DNA of 11,937 bases, taken from contig JAQSCR010000475.1 in assembly GCA_029945495.1 (NCBI GenBank), forward strand, positions 1 to 11,937. Direction: 5' to 3'. Origin of the DNA: Pseudolabrys sp. Its GTDB lineage: Bacteria > Pseudomonadota > Alphaproteobacteria > Rhizobiales > Xanthobacteraceae. Below the pieces are notes generated by a model that saw only the letters and a list, made by a program, of their open reading frames with translations, did no database searches and had not been told where the DNA came from. A program made the translations under genes and the position numbers. Shown here one piece after another: positions 1 to 5,975 of the stretch (the first letter of the stretch is position 1; each line of letters begins with the position of its first letter).

Positions 1-238
1 GCTGCCCGACAAGGTCGATTCCTTGAAGCTGTATCCGGCGGCCCTGGCCGCCGGCGTCGCCATCAATCCCGGGCCGGAATGGTCGACCGACAAGGCGCAC
101 AGCATCAGCCGCATCCGGCTGTGCTTTGCCAGTCCGTCGCATGACGAAATCCGCGCCGGCATCGCCGTGTTGGCGGAGGTCTGCCGCAAGGAATTCGGCG
201 TGCCGGCGCGCAGCGGCAATATCGAACGGCGGGTCTGA
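1..238 (+). CDS. PLP-dependent aminotransferase, C-terminal fragment (5' end outside window)
   Basis: The reading frame is open from the left edge (first full codon at position 2) to a TGA at 236-238. The visible 78 residues look like the end of the small domain of a fold-type I PLP aminotransferase, of the class I/II group that includes 2-aminoadipate/LysN-like and MocR-type proteins. Seen directly: a 'LPDKVDSLKLYPAALAAGV' stretch, then 'INPGPEWS', then 'SRIRLCFASPSHDEI', which matches the usual layout of a 'PG..F' loop, a substrate-carboxylate-binding arginine strand ('RLRL.F') and a final helix. The PLP lysine and any N-terminal GntR DNA-binding domain would lie outside the window, so substrate and any regulatory role cannot be judged. 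The next gene starts two bases after the stop, so the two are probably co-translated. Confidence 0.75.
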   Translation, partial: LPDKVDSLKLYPAALAAGVAINPGPEWSTDKAHSISRIRLCFASPSHDEIRAGIAVLAEVCRKEFGVPARSGNIERRV

Positions 239-240
239 TC

Positions 241-894
241 GTGGCGAGCGGGCAGCCGGGCATTCTGGCGATCTGGAATGATGTCGGCGCCGGCCGCGAC
301 GCCGACTTCGACACTTGGTTTCAGGGCGAGCATTTGGTCGAGCGGCTGAGCGTGCCCGGATTTCTGTTCGGCCGCCGGCATCAGGCAATTTCGGGCGCGT
401 CGGCCTATTTCAATTTCTATCTGGTCGAGCGGCCGGAGGTGCTGACCTCAAAGCCCTATCTCGAACGGCTCGACAATCCGACGCCGATGACGACGATGAT
501 CATGTCGGACGTGTTCAAAAACATGAATCGGACCGTCTGCCACCGCGCGCTGCGGCGCGGCGCCATGCGCGGCGCCTATGCGGTCACCGTGCGTTTTAAC
601 GACCGGCCCGATGAGGCGGCGCTGGGCGGGCTGCTCGATCGCCTGCTGACCGATATCAAAATCGCCAGCGGCGAAATCTGGATCGTCGCGGACGGCGCGG
701 GCCAGCCGGTATCACTGGAGGAAAAGATACGCGGCGGCGACAAGAAAATAAAAGGCGCGCTGATGGTCGACACGTTGCGGCAGGCGGATGCCGAGGCGCT
801 CGGCGCGCGGCTGTCGAAAGAATTTCCGGCGAGCGAGGTCGGCGTGTTTCGCGTGCTATGCCAGCTCGGTCGCGGAACGGAATTTCAAACATGA
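241..894 (+). CDS. Conserved-looking hypothetical protein, possibly two dimeric alpha/beta-barrel halves
   Basis: A 217-residue protein with a GTG start two bases after the aminotransferase stop, which suggests translational coupling. I do not recognise the family with confidence. The first half (about residues 7-65) has the flavour of dimeric alpha/beta-barrel (ferredoxin-like) proteins that bind small molecules: a strand 'GILAIWNDV', then 'FDTWFQGEHLVERLSVPGF', which resembles the 'WY...H...L..PG' pattern of EthD/NIPSNAP/DUF4286-like proteins. The second half (about residues 110-215) again shows strand-helix-strand spacing beginning with 'GAYAVTVRF', so an internal duplication of the fold is possible. 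There is no signal peptide or membrane segment. Its position between an aminotransferase and a PncC-like amidohydrolase suggests small-molecule catabolism, but that is context only. Confidence 0.7.
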   Translation: MASGQPGILAIWNDVGAGRDADFDTWFQGEHLVERLSVPGFLFGRRHQAISGASAYFNFYLVERPEVLTSKPYLERLDNPTPMTTMIMSDVFKNMNRTVCHRALRRGAMRGAYAVTVRFNDRPDEAALGGLLDRLLTDIKIASGEIWIVADGAGQPVSLEEKIRGGDKKIKGALMVDTLRQADAEALGARLSKEFPASEVGVFRVLCQLGRGTEFQT

Positions 895-907
895 CGGTGG
901 TTTCATA

Positions 908-1396
908 ATGACGACGCTTGCAAACCTGGCGGAAAAAGTCGCCGCGCGCCTGATCGAGCGCAAAGCGACGATTGCCATTGCCGAATCCTCGACCGGCGGG
1001 CTGATCGCCGCGGCCTTGTTGGCTGTGCCCGGCGCGTCGGCGTACTTCGTCGGCGGCGCAGTGGTCTATACAAAGACCGCGCGGCTGGCCTTGCTCGGCA
1101 TCACCGACGACGAAATGAAGGGCATGCGGGCCTCGACGGAAGCCTATGCGCTGCTTTGCGCGAAGCGCATTCGGGAGAAAAGTGCCACGACCTGGGGCTT
1201 GAGCGAAACCGGCGCCACCGGCCCTTCGGGCAATCGCTATGGCGATGCCGCCGGCCACACCTGCGTGGCGGTGACGGGTCCAGCCGAGAAGGCCGCGACA
1301 CTGGAAACGGCAAGTGCCGACCGGCGGGCAAATATGGATGCTTTCGCCAGGCGCGGCCTCGAACTGCTGTTGGAAGCGTTGGCCGCCAAAGCCTGA
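908..1396 (+). CDS. CinA-C / PncC-type nicotinamide-nucleotide amidohydrolase family protein
   Basis: A 162-residue stand-alone CinA C-terminal domain (COG1546). Characterised relatives such as E. coli PncC, of about the same length, deamidate nicotinamide mononucleotide to nicotinate mononucleotide in pyridine nucleotide recycling. Visible hallmarks are 'ESSTGG' at residues 26-31 (the family's signature loop), 'GASAYFVGGAVVYT' at 42-55 and a glycine-rich loop 'GATGPSGNRYGD' at 102-113. The last loop differs from the 'GIAGPGGG' form I remember for E. coli PncC, so this is a divergent subgroup whose substrate is uncertain. The start is the ATG at 908, 13 bp after the previous stop and preceded by 'ggtgg'; a longer in-frame extension back to 788 would overlap the previous gene and has unrelated composition. 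It is probably the last gene of a three-gene unit. Confidence 0.8.
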   Translation: MTTLANLAEKVAARLIERKATIAIAESSTGGLIAAALLAVPGASAYFVGGAVVYTKTARLALLGITDDEMKGMRASTEAYALLCAKRIREKSATTWGLSETGATGPSGNRYGDAAGHTCVAVTGPAEKAATLETASADRRANMDAFARRGLELLLEALAAKA

Positions 1397-1398
1397 TC

Positions 1399-1415
1399 GC
1401 CGGCGCGCCGCCGGC
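1399..1415. repeat. Short GC-rich inverted repeat between convergent genes
   Basis: GCCGGC (1399-1404) and GCCGGC (1410-1415) form a 6-bp stem with the loop GCGCC. It lies in the 34-bp gap between the ends of the PncC-like gene (plus) and the DUF1203 gene (minus). It could help to end transcription from either side, but no T-tract follows on either strand, so I do not call it an intrinsic terminator. Confidence 0.3.
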
Positions 1416-1430
1416 AATTGGTGCTGGCAC

Positions 1431-1898
1431 TCACGCTTTGTCCACACGCGCGGCATAGCAGCCCGGTGCCGCGAAATGCAGGTGCAGGTAAGCGGCGCGT
1501 GGATCGGCAAACAGCCGTTCGATCGCGGCTTCGACCGAGCGGCCATCGACGAGTTCAAAGCCAACCATCATGGCATTGGCGTCGAAGGCGCGCGCCGCCA
1601 GGGTGCGCAGCCGAAGCTGTTCGGGCACCCGGTCGATCTCGTCGTATTGTTCTTCGCCTTTGCGAACGAAGACCGCGAAACGCATACGATAAGGCGAGTC
1701 GACCGCGTGATGCTCGTAATTGACCAGCAGAAGCTCGTCGCCTTCGCACGAATCCGTGAGGCTGATCCGGCATGGGTAACCGGGCGTGCGATCGCCGGCG
1801 ATTTGCCGCCGCACGCCTAGGCCTGCAAGTTCCGTGTCCGACAATTGAAACAGCGGCGCGAAAGTTTCCGCGGGAAGTCCGGAAATTCTGAAGCTCAT
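1431..1898 (-). CDS. DUF1203 domain-containing protein
   Basis: A 155-residue cytosolic protein. The match to DUF1203 rests on its usual sequence landmarks in order: an N-terminal 'ISGLPAETFAPLFQLSD' segment, 'TPGYPCRISLTD' at about residues 38-49, 'ELLLVNYEHH' at about 55-64, 'PYRMRFAVFVRKG' at about 69-81, and a C-terminal 'AAYLHLHFAAPGCYAARVD' segment. The biochemical function of the family is not known to me. The ATG at 1898 was chosen because the protein begins there with the family's typical N-terminus and GGAG stands eight bases upstream; longer starts run into the upstream regulator. It lies 80 bp downstream of a Crp/Fnr-type regulator on the same strand, so it is a candidate member of the same transcript or a target of that regulator. 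A hairpin covers its ribosome binding site (separate entry). Confidence 0.85.
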   Translation of the reverse strand: MSFRISGLPAETFAPLFQLSDTELAGLGVRRQIAGDRTPGYPCRISLTDSCEGDELLLVNYEHHAVDSPYRMRFAVFVRKGEEQYDEIDRVPEQLRLRTLAARAFDANAMMVGFELVDGRSVEAAIERLFADPRAAYLHLHFAAPGCYAARVDKA

Positions 1899-1904
1899 GG
1901 TCGC

Positions 1905-1925
1905 TCTCCATTTTGCTGATGGAGA
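1905..1925 (-). promoter_or_regulatory. Stem-loop covering the DUF1203 ribosome binding site
   Basis: Read on the minus strand, TCTCCAT (1925-1919) pairs perfectly with ATGGAGA (1911-1905) across a 7-nt loop CAGCAAA. The GGAG that acts as Shine-Dalgarno for the start at 1898 lies in the 3' arm. If the hairpin forms in the mRNA it would mask the ribosome binding site. The stem is only 7 bp, so this is a modest candidate. Confidence 0.35.
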
Positions 1926-1978
1926 AAGATAGAGCGGGGAGGCGGGCCATTCCCACCCGATTTCTGCAGATAGGGAAC

Positions 1979-2713
1979 TCACGCCGCCATCTGGCGCAGT
2001 TTCTTGATATCCAGAATTTTCAGCGAGCGGTCGGCAAATTCGATCAGCCGGTCGTGGCGGAAAGCGTTGATGACTTTGCTGACATAGACGGTGGTCAGCC
2101 CGGTCGCGTCGGCTATGTGGGTCTGGCGCAATGGAAACGCGATCGCGCCGTCTTCGACCTCGCCGGATTTTTCCAGCCGATTCCAAATGTCGAGCAGCAG
2201 GCGGGCAATGCGCCCGGTCGCCGTCCGCCGGCCGAGATCGGCGATCAACTGGTCGGCGCGGTTGCGCTCGCCATTATAGGCCGACAGCAATCTGTCGAAG
2301 ATGCCGGGCGATACCATCATCGCGGCGCGCAATTGCGCCAGACCGAAAGTGCGGTAGCTGCCGCGCGTCACCGCGTCGATCGAGAGATGCAATTGCCGCT
2401 CGAACAGCAGCCGGCAGGTGACCAGTTCGCCAGGAACCAATATTGACAGAATCTGCCGGCGGCCGTTCGACAGTTTCATGGTGCTGGTCGCCCAGCCGTC
2501 GCAGATCACCGGCACGCCGGCCAAAGTCTCATTCTGATGGAAGATCGTGCGGCGTGCGGCGAATGTGCTCCTGGTCTGCGGAATTGCCGCGTGCCCGCCC
2601 GCATAAGGCTGCTCCAAACCCATCCCGATTAGGACAGCACACAGGCCGAGACCGCGCATGACGCAGCTTGTGCAGCCGGTCGTCTCGGTCGGAGGGCTCG
2701 ATGATGCAATCAT
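1979..2713 (-). CDS. Crp/Fnr family transcriptional regulator with FnrN-like N-terminal cysteines
   Basis: A 244-residue Crp/Fnr-type regulator. The order is: N-terminal cysteine cluster C14-x2-C17-x7-C25 ('CTSCVMRGLGLC'), a cyclic-nucleotide-binding-type beta-barrel (about 50-130, with 'LVPGELV' at 92-98), a dimerisation helix (about 135-180) and a C-terminal winged helix-turn-helix (about 193-240, 'QTHIADATGLTTVYVSKVI'). The cysteine spacing matches FnrN-type oxygen sensors as I remember them, where three N-terminal cysteines and one in the barrel hold a [4Fe-4S] cluster. No cysteine stands near the place that aligns with E. coli FNR Cys122 (about residues 115-124); other cysteines are C71 and C100. 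The recognition helix reads 'TTVYVSK' in place of FNR's 'TVETISR', so the DNA target probably differs. The ATG at 2713 has only a weak GGGGCGG ribosome site; later methionines (19, 31) would remove cysteines. Confidence 0.88.
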   Translation of the reverse strand: MIASSSPPTETTGCTSCVMRGLGLCAVLIGMGLEQPYAGGHAAIPQTRSTFAARRTIFHQNETLAGVPVICDGWATSTMKLSNGRRQILSILVPGELVTCRLLFERQLHLSIDAVTRGSYRTFGLAQLRAAMMVSPGIFDRLLSAYNGERNRADQLIADLGRRTATGRIARLLLDIWNRLEKSGEVEDGAIAFPLRQTHIADATGLTTVYVSKVINAFRHDRLIEFADRSLKILDIKKLRQMAA

Positions 2714-2742
2714 TGTCGCGCGACCGCCCCAGAGAGTCTTTT

Positions 2743-2764
2743 CTTCGTTGTAGCGAAGTTTTTT
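2743..2764 (+). terminator. Terminator-like hairpin 1 (plus-strand sense)
   Basis: CTTCGT (2743-2748) pairs with GCGAAG (2753-2758), including one G-T pair, around a 4-nt loop, and is followed directly by six T (2759-2764). This is the form of an intrinsic terminator for plus-strand transcripts. No plus-strand gene lies just upstream, so it would stop transcription antisense to the Crp/Fnr gene. Confidence 0.4.
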
Positions 2765-2766
2765 GT

Positions 2767-2787
2767 TCGCTTTGATAAAGCGATTTT
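2767..2787 (+). terminator. Terminator-like hairpin 2 (plus-strand sense)
   Basis: TCGCTTT (2767-2773) pairs perfectly with AAAGCGA (2777-2783) around the 3-nt loop GAT, followed by TTTT (2784-2787). It lies only two bases after the T-tract of the preceding hairpin, so the two look like a tandem terminator pair. In the minus direction the same sequence would be a structured 5' leader of the Crp/Fnr mRNA. Confidence 0.4.
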
Positions 2788-2970
2788 ATGTAGAGTTTTA
2801 TGAATATGTTGGAAACCCGTCGTGGGCAATGAATTACACAAACTATTTTGCTATTTTTCTATTTTGTATATTTCATAATATCGCATAGCTGCGCACGCCG
2901 ATGCGGACGCGATTAATGCGTGCATTCTGCCGGACGACGCGGATAGATTTAGTTTTTTAAATTGAGGTTC

Positions 2971-2993
2971 GAAGCGGCCTATTCGGCCGCTTC
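2971..2993 (-). terminator. Hairpin overlapping the ccrM stop codon, possible terminator
   Basis: GAAGCGGCC (2971-2979) and GGCCGCTTC (2985-2993) form a perfect 9-bp stem with a 5-nt loop that contains part of the ccrM stop codon (TAG, minus strand 2981-2979). Read on the minus strand, the stem is followed by an AT-rich run but not by an immediate T-tract, so it is a weak candidate terminator or an mRNA-stabilising 3' structure. Confidence 0.35.
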
Positions 2994-4118
2994 CGCCATC
3001 TCGGCGCGCATCTGCGCGCGCAGTTCGTCGATCAGCATCAGGCCCTTCGGCGTCTCGATATGCCAGAAGGTCCAGCCGTTGCAGGCGTCCAGTCCTTGCG
3101 CGACCGCACCGATGCGGTGGATCGAGCCGACCGTATCGCCGAGCGACACCGCGCCGTCAGCGCGGACGATGGCTTTGTAGCGCTTCTTGGAATCGGTGAG
3201 CCTGGCGCCGGGCGATACCAGGCCGCGCTCGATCAGCGAGGCGAAGGCGACGCGCGGGGCGTCGCGCACGGTGACAAACGGCGCGATCGACGGTGACGGT
3301 ACCACCTGCATCCCGTCGATGCGTTTCATCGCCGCGCGGGCATATTTTTCTTCGCGCTCGATGCCGATGAAGCGGCGGCCGAGGCGCTTGGCGACCGCGC
3401 CGGTGGTGCCGGTGCCGTTGAACGGGTCGAGCACCAGGTCGTCGGGCTTCGAACTGGACAGAATGACGCGCGCCAGCAGCGCCTCCGGCTTCTGCGTCGG
3501 ATGCAGCTTCTTGCCGTCGGCGCCCTTGAGGCGCTCGCCACCGGTGCACAGCGGGAAGGTCCAGTCCGAGCGCACCTGCACGTCTTCGTTGCCGGCCTTG
3601 AGCGCCTCGTAGTTGAACGTGTAGCCCTTGGCGTTGGCGTCGCGCGAGGCCCAGATCATGGTCTCATGGGCATTGGTGAAGCGGCGGCCGCGGAAATTCG
3701 GCATCGGATTGGTTTTGCGCCAGATCACGTCGTTGAGGATCCAGAACCCCATGTCCTGCATTATCGATCCGACGCGGAAAATATTGTGATAGGAGCCAAT
3801 CACCCAGATCGTGCCGGCGGGCTTCAAGACGCGGCGGCAGGCCTTCAGCCATTCCTTGGTGAAGACGTCATAGGCGGCGAAACTGTCGAACTTGTCCCAG
3901 TCGTCGGTGACTGCATCGACATGCGAGTCGTCCGGGCGCTTGAGATCGTTGGCGAGCTGGAGATTGTATGGCGGGTCGGCGAACACCAGATCGACGGAGT
4001 TGGCCGGCAACTTTGCCATCTCGCTGACGCAGTCGCCAACGAGGATGCGGTGGAGTTCGGAGTTCTCTGAAACTCCACGGGGCGCCCGTGAGGGCGCCCC
4101 GCGACGCGACACTACCAT
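2979..4118 (-). CDS. ccrM: CcrM-type DNA adenine N6-methyltransferase (GANTC)
   Basis: A 379-residue beta-class DNA adenine methyltransferase, orthologous by appearance to CcrM, which methylates the adenine of GANTC and times cell-cycle transcription in Alphaproteobacteria. Seen directly: catalytic motif DPPY at 48-51, 'HPTQKP' at 206-211, the AdoMet-binding 'DPFNGTGTTG' at 231-240, and the CcrM-specific C-terminal domain (about 285-370) with 'DSKKRYKAIVRADG' and 'GWTFWHIETPKG'. Caulobacter CcrM has 358 residues; the extra length is mainly N-terminal. Between codon 3 and the conserved 'ILVGDC' at 25-30 there is no ATG, GTG or TTG codon in frame, so translation must begin at the ATG at 4118 or the GTG at 4112. 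The ribosome binding site is poor. Two GANTC sites lie just upstream of the start and two stem-loops inside the early codons. Divergent from the metallopeptidase gene. Confidence 0.95.
   Translation of the reverse strand: MVVSRRGAPSRAPRGVSENSELHRILVGDCVSEMAKLPANSVDLVFADPPYNLQLANDLKRPDDSHVDAVTDDWDKFDSFAAYDVFTKEWLKACRRVLKPAGTIWVIGSYHNIFRVGSIMQDMGFWILNDVIWRKTNPMPNFRGRRFTNAHETMIWASRDANAKGYTFNYEALKAGNEDVQVRSDWTFPLCTGGERLKGADGKKLHPTQKPEALLARVILSSSKPDDLVLDPFNGTGTTGAVAKRLGRRFIGIEREEKYARAAMKRIDGMQVVPSPSIAPFVTVRDAPRVAFASLIERGLVSPGARLTDSKKRYKAIVRADGAVSLGDTVGSIHRIGAVAQGLDACNGWTFWHIETPKGLMLIDELRAQMRAEMAEAAE
4050..4100 (-). promoter_or_regulatory. Two back-to-back stem-loops in the first codons of ccrM
   Basis: In mRNA order, GGGGCGCCC (4100-4092) pairs with GGGCGCCCC (4087-4079) around the 4-nt loop TCAC, a perfect 9-bp stem. 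It is followed with no gap by GTGGAGTT (4078-4071) pairing with AACTCCAC (4057-4050) around a 13-nt loop, a perfect 8-bp stem; an alternative GGAGTT/AACTCC pairing exists inside the second. Together they cover codons 7 to 23. Strong structure so close to a start with a poor ribosome site may limit or time translation. Confidence 0.45.
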
Positions 4119-4136
4119 GACTCAATACTCTGACTC
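4119..4136. promoter_or_regulatory. Pair of GANTC (CcrM) methylation sites in the ccrM leader
   Basis: GACTC at 4119-4123 touches the ccrM start codon, and a second GACTC lies at 4132-4136, 13 bp away. Both are CcrM target sites. In Caulobacter crescentus, as I remember it, the ccrM leader also carries two GANTC sites, and their methylation state affects ccrM transcription. The same arrangement here suggests direct self-regulation. Confidence 0.6.
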
Positions 4137-4264
4137 AGGGACGACGCGGTCGGCAGACGCGGGACCTACAAACCGACAGGCGTGCAATATGGCTTCGCAA
4201 GGTGAAGAAACGGTTTATGCAAATGCCCATCTCCAGTCGGCAAAATCTGCCTATTTACCGGAGG

Positions 4265-4279
4265 TTAGCACTTGTTAAC
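4265..4279. promoter_or_regulatory. Imperfect CtrA-like half-site pair between ccrM and the metallopeptidase gene
   Basis: Read on the minus strand, GTTAAC (4279-4274) and CTAACC (4269-4264) resemble the two halves of the CtrA site TTAA-N7-TTAA, but the spacing is N6 and the second half has one mismatch. It lies about 150 bp upstream of ccrM, which CtrA controls in Caulobacter. The rest of the 240-bp divergent region (4119-4358) shows only the GANTC pair and the ribosome site of the next gene. Confidence 0.25.
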
Positions 4280-4358
4280 GGCGGCGGAATTTGGCCCGAT
4301 TGGACGCCGCCGCAAAGCTACGCAATGATTGAATTTCGGTTCCAGGGAGGCGATTTGA

Positions 4359-5276
4359 ATGCGTTGGGATGATTTCCGCCGAAGCGACAATGTCGAAGAT
4401 GACCGCGATGGCGGTGGTGGCAGCGGCGGCGGCTTCGGCCTGCCGATTGGCGGTGGCGGTCTTGGCATCGGCACCGTCGTGGTGCTCGGCATCATCGGCT
4501 GGGCGCTCGGCATTGATCCGAGCGTGCTGATCGGCGGCGCCGAGATGGTCAACAACACACGCACGCAATATCAGCAGCCCACGCAGCCGCCGACCGGGCG
4601 CACCTCGAAGCCTTCCGACCAGATGGGCGATTTCGTCGCCGCGGTGCTCGGCAATACCGAGGACACCTGGATCAAGGTGTTTCAGGAAGGCGGCCAGACC
4701 TATCGCCCGCCGCGTCTGCGTCTGTTCTCCGGTCAGGTGCAGGGCGGCTGCGGCGCTGCGACAGCGGCGAGCGGCCCGTTCTATTGTCCGACCGACCGGC
4801 GCATCTATCTCGACACCTCGTTCTTCAACGACATGCGCGTGCGTTTCAAAGGCTGCAGCGGCAAGGCTTGCGAGTTTGCCGAGGCCTACGTGGTCGCGCA
4901 CGAGGTCGGCCATCATGTGCAGAACCTGCTCGGCATTCTGCCGAAGGCGAACGAGGCGCAGCGCGCCGCCGGCAGCAAAGCGGCGGCCAATCGCATTCAG
5001 GTGCAGGTCGAACTGCAGGCCGACTGCTTCGCCGGCATCTGGGCCAATCAGTCCAACCAGCGCTGGAAGTCGATCGAGCCGGGCGACGTCGAGGCGGCGT
5101 TGCAGACGGCGGCGGCAATCGGCGACGACCGATTGCAGAAACAGTCGCGCGGCTATGTCGTGCCGGATAGTTTCACGCACGGTTCGTCGGAGCAGCGCCA
5201 GCGCTGGTTCACCGCCGGGCTGAAGGCCGGCAAGGTCTCGGCCTGCAACACCTTCGCGGCCAACGCACAGTTGTAA
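4359..5276 (+). CDS. ypfJ: YpfJ/KPN_02809-family neutral zinc metallopeptidase
   Basis: A 305-residue predicted membrane-anchored zinc metallopeptidase (Pfam Zn_peptidase type). Seen directly: a glycine-rich N-terminal stretch (18-37), one hydrophobic segment (about 38-57) that likely anchors the protein with its catalytic part outside the cytoplasm, the zinc-binding HEVGH at 181-185 (H181, E182, H185), and 'ELQADCFAG' at 218-226, where E218 is the probable third zinc ligand. Several cysteines (131, 143, 166, 171, 223, 296) could form disulfides in the periplasm. The length is normal for the family; the physiological substrate is unknown. The ATG at 4359 is preceded by a strong AGGGAGG eight bases upstream. 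moaB follows after 17 bp, so the two probably form an operon, although no functional link is obvious. The symbol is by family resemblance to E. coli YpfJ. Confidence 0.9.
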   Translation: MRWDDFRRSDNVEDDRDGGGGSGGGFGLPIGGGGLGIGTVVVLGIIGWALGIDPSVLIGGAEMVNNTRTQYQQPTQPPTGRTSKPSDQMGDFVAAVLGNTEDTWIKVFQEGGQTYRPPRLRLFSGQVQGGCGAATAASGPFYCPTDRRIYLDTSFFNDMRVRFKGCSGKACEFAEAYVVAHEVGHHVQNLLGILPKANEAQRAAGSKAAANRIQVQVELQADCFAGIWANQSNQRWKSIEPGDVEAALQTAAAIGDDRLQKQSRGYVVPDSFTHGSSEQRQRWFTAGLKAGKVSACNTFAANAQL

Positions 5277-5293
5277 TTGTAGAGGATCATGCG

Positions 5294-5857
5294 ATGCCCG
5301 GTATCGACGACAGCCGACAATTCGTGCCACTCAAGATCGCGGTGCTGACCGTCTCCGACACCCGCGAACTGGCCGACGACAAATCCGGCAATACGCTGGT
5401 CGAGCGGATTCGCGCCGCCGGTCACGGCGTCGCCGAGCGCTCGATCGTCAAGGATGAGGTCAGCGAGATCCGCCGCAAGGTGAAGGCGTGGATCGACGAC
5501 AAGTTCATCGACGTCGTGATCTCGACCGGCGGCACCGGCTTCACCGGCCGCGACGTCACGCCGGAAGCGGTCGAGCCTTTGTTCGAGAAACGGATGGACG
5601 GGTTCTCTACTTTGTTCACGATGGTCAGCTATCCGAAGATCGGCACCTCGGCGATCCAGACCCGCGCCACCGCCGGCGTCGCCAATTCGACTTATATCTT
5701 CTGCCTGCCGGGCTCGCCCGGCGCCTGCAAGGACGCCTGGGACGACATCCTGGTGCACCAGCTCGATTACCGCTACCGGCCGTGCAATTTCGTCGAGATT
5801 TTGCCGAGGCTGGACGAGCACATGCGCCGGCCGAAGGCCCAGGGCGCAACGGCGTAG
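5294..5857 (+). CDS. moaB: Molybdenum cofactor biosynthesis protein MoaB
   Basis: A 187-residue cytosolic MoaB/MogA-type protein. Family members bind molybdopterin and, where active, adenylylate it before molybdenum insertion. Seen directly: the strand 'IAVLTVSDTR' near residues 15-24, the signature 'TGGTGFTGRDVTPEA' at 78-92, and 'CLPGSPGACKDAW' at 137-149, which are the conserved molybdopterin-binding loops. Length agrees with MoaB rather than with the longer MoeA. The ATG at 5294 has AGAGG eight bases upstream; another ATG at 5289 is out of frame. It follows the metallopeptidase gene by 17 bp on the same strand, and no other molybdenum cofactor gene lies in the window. Confidence 0.92.
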   Translation: MPGIDDSRQFVPLKIAVLTVSDTRELADDKSGNTLVERIRAAGHGVAERSIVKDEVSEIRRKVKAWIDDKFIDVVISTGGTGFTGRDVTPEAVEPLFEKRMDGFSTLFTMVSYPKIGTSAIQTRATAGVANSTYIFCLPGSPGACKDAWDDILVHQLDYRYRPCNFVEILPRLDEHMRRPKAQGATA

Positions 5858-5975
5858 CGACCGAATGCGGTCAATAGCCTGAAAAGAATTTCGCGGTGCG
5901 CTTGGCCGCGCAGCCGTTTGGCATTCGCCACATGGAAGGCGACCGGGAGGGTGGCCGGCTCAGGCCGCCGCGACG

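Larger units (their letters stand above)
2714..2978. other. AT-rich intergenic island between ccrM and the Crp/Fnr gene
   Basis: This 265-bp non-coding stretch is strikingly AT-rich compared with the GC-rich surroundings: I count 34 G+C in the 120 bases 2761-2880, about 28%. It holds the leader and presumably the promoter of the Crp/Fnr gene (minus strand), two hairpins with T-tracts facing the plus strand, and the 3' end region of ccrM. No open frame longer than about ten codons with a plausible ribosome site is visible, and I see no transposon ends or target duplication. It may be simply a strong regulatory region or a scar of acquired DNA. Confidence 0.6.

Noticed and set aside
656..1564. 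Long minus-strand open frame across the 217-residue protein and the PncC-like gene
   Set aside because: It overlaps supported genes, is rich in Arg, Ala and Pro as shadow frames are, and has no family features.
2767..2790. TTGAT in the hairpin region as half of an FNR/FixK box
   Set aside because: The second half-site ATCAA is missing at the required spacing; the hairpin explains the sequence better.
2800..2832. Tiny frame of ten codons in the AT-rich island as a possible leader peptide
   Set aside because: No convincing ribosome binding site and no gene follows on the plus strand.
4275..5330. Long minus-strand open frame opposite the zinc metallopeptidase
   Set aside because: The plus frame has the HEVGH motif, a membrane anchor and a strong ribosome site; the minus frame is repetitive and featureless.
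5605..5620. GTTC...GTTC pair inside moaB resembling a second SOS box
   Set aside because: The spacing is eight bases instead of seven and it lies inside the coding sequence.
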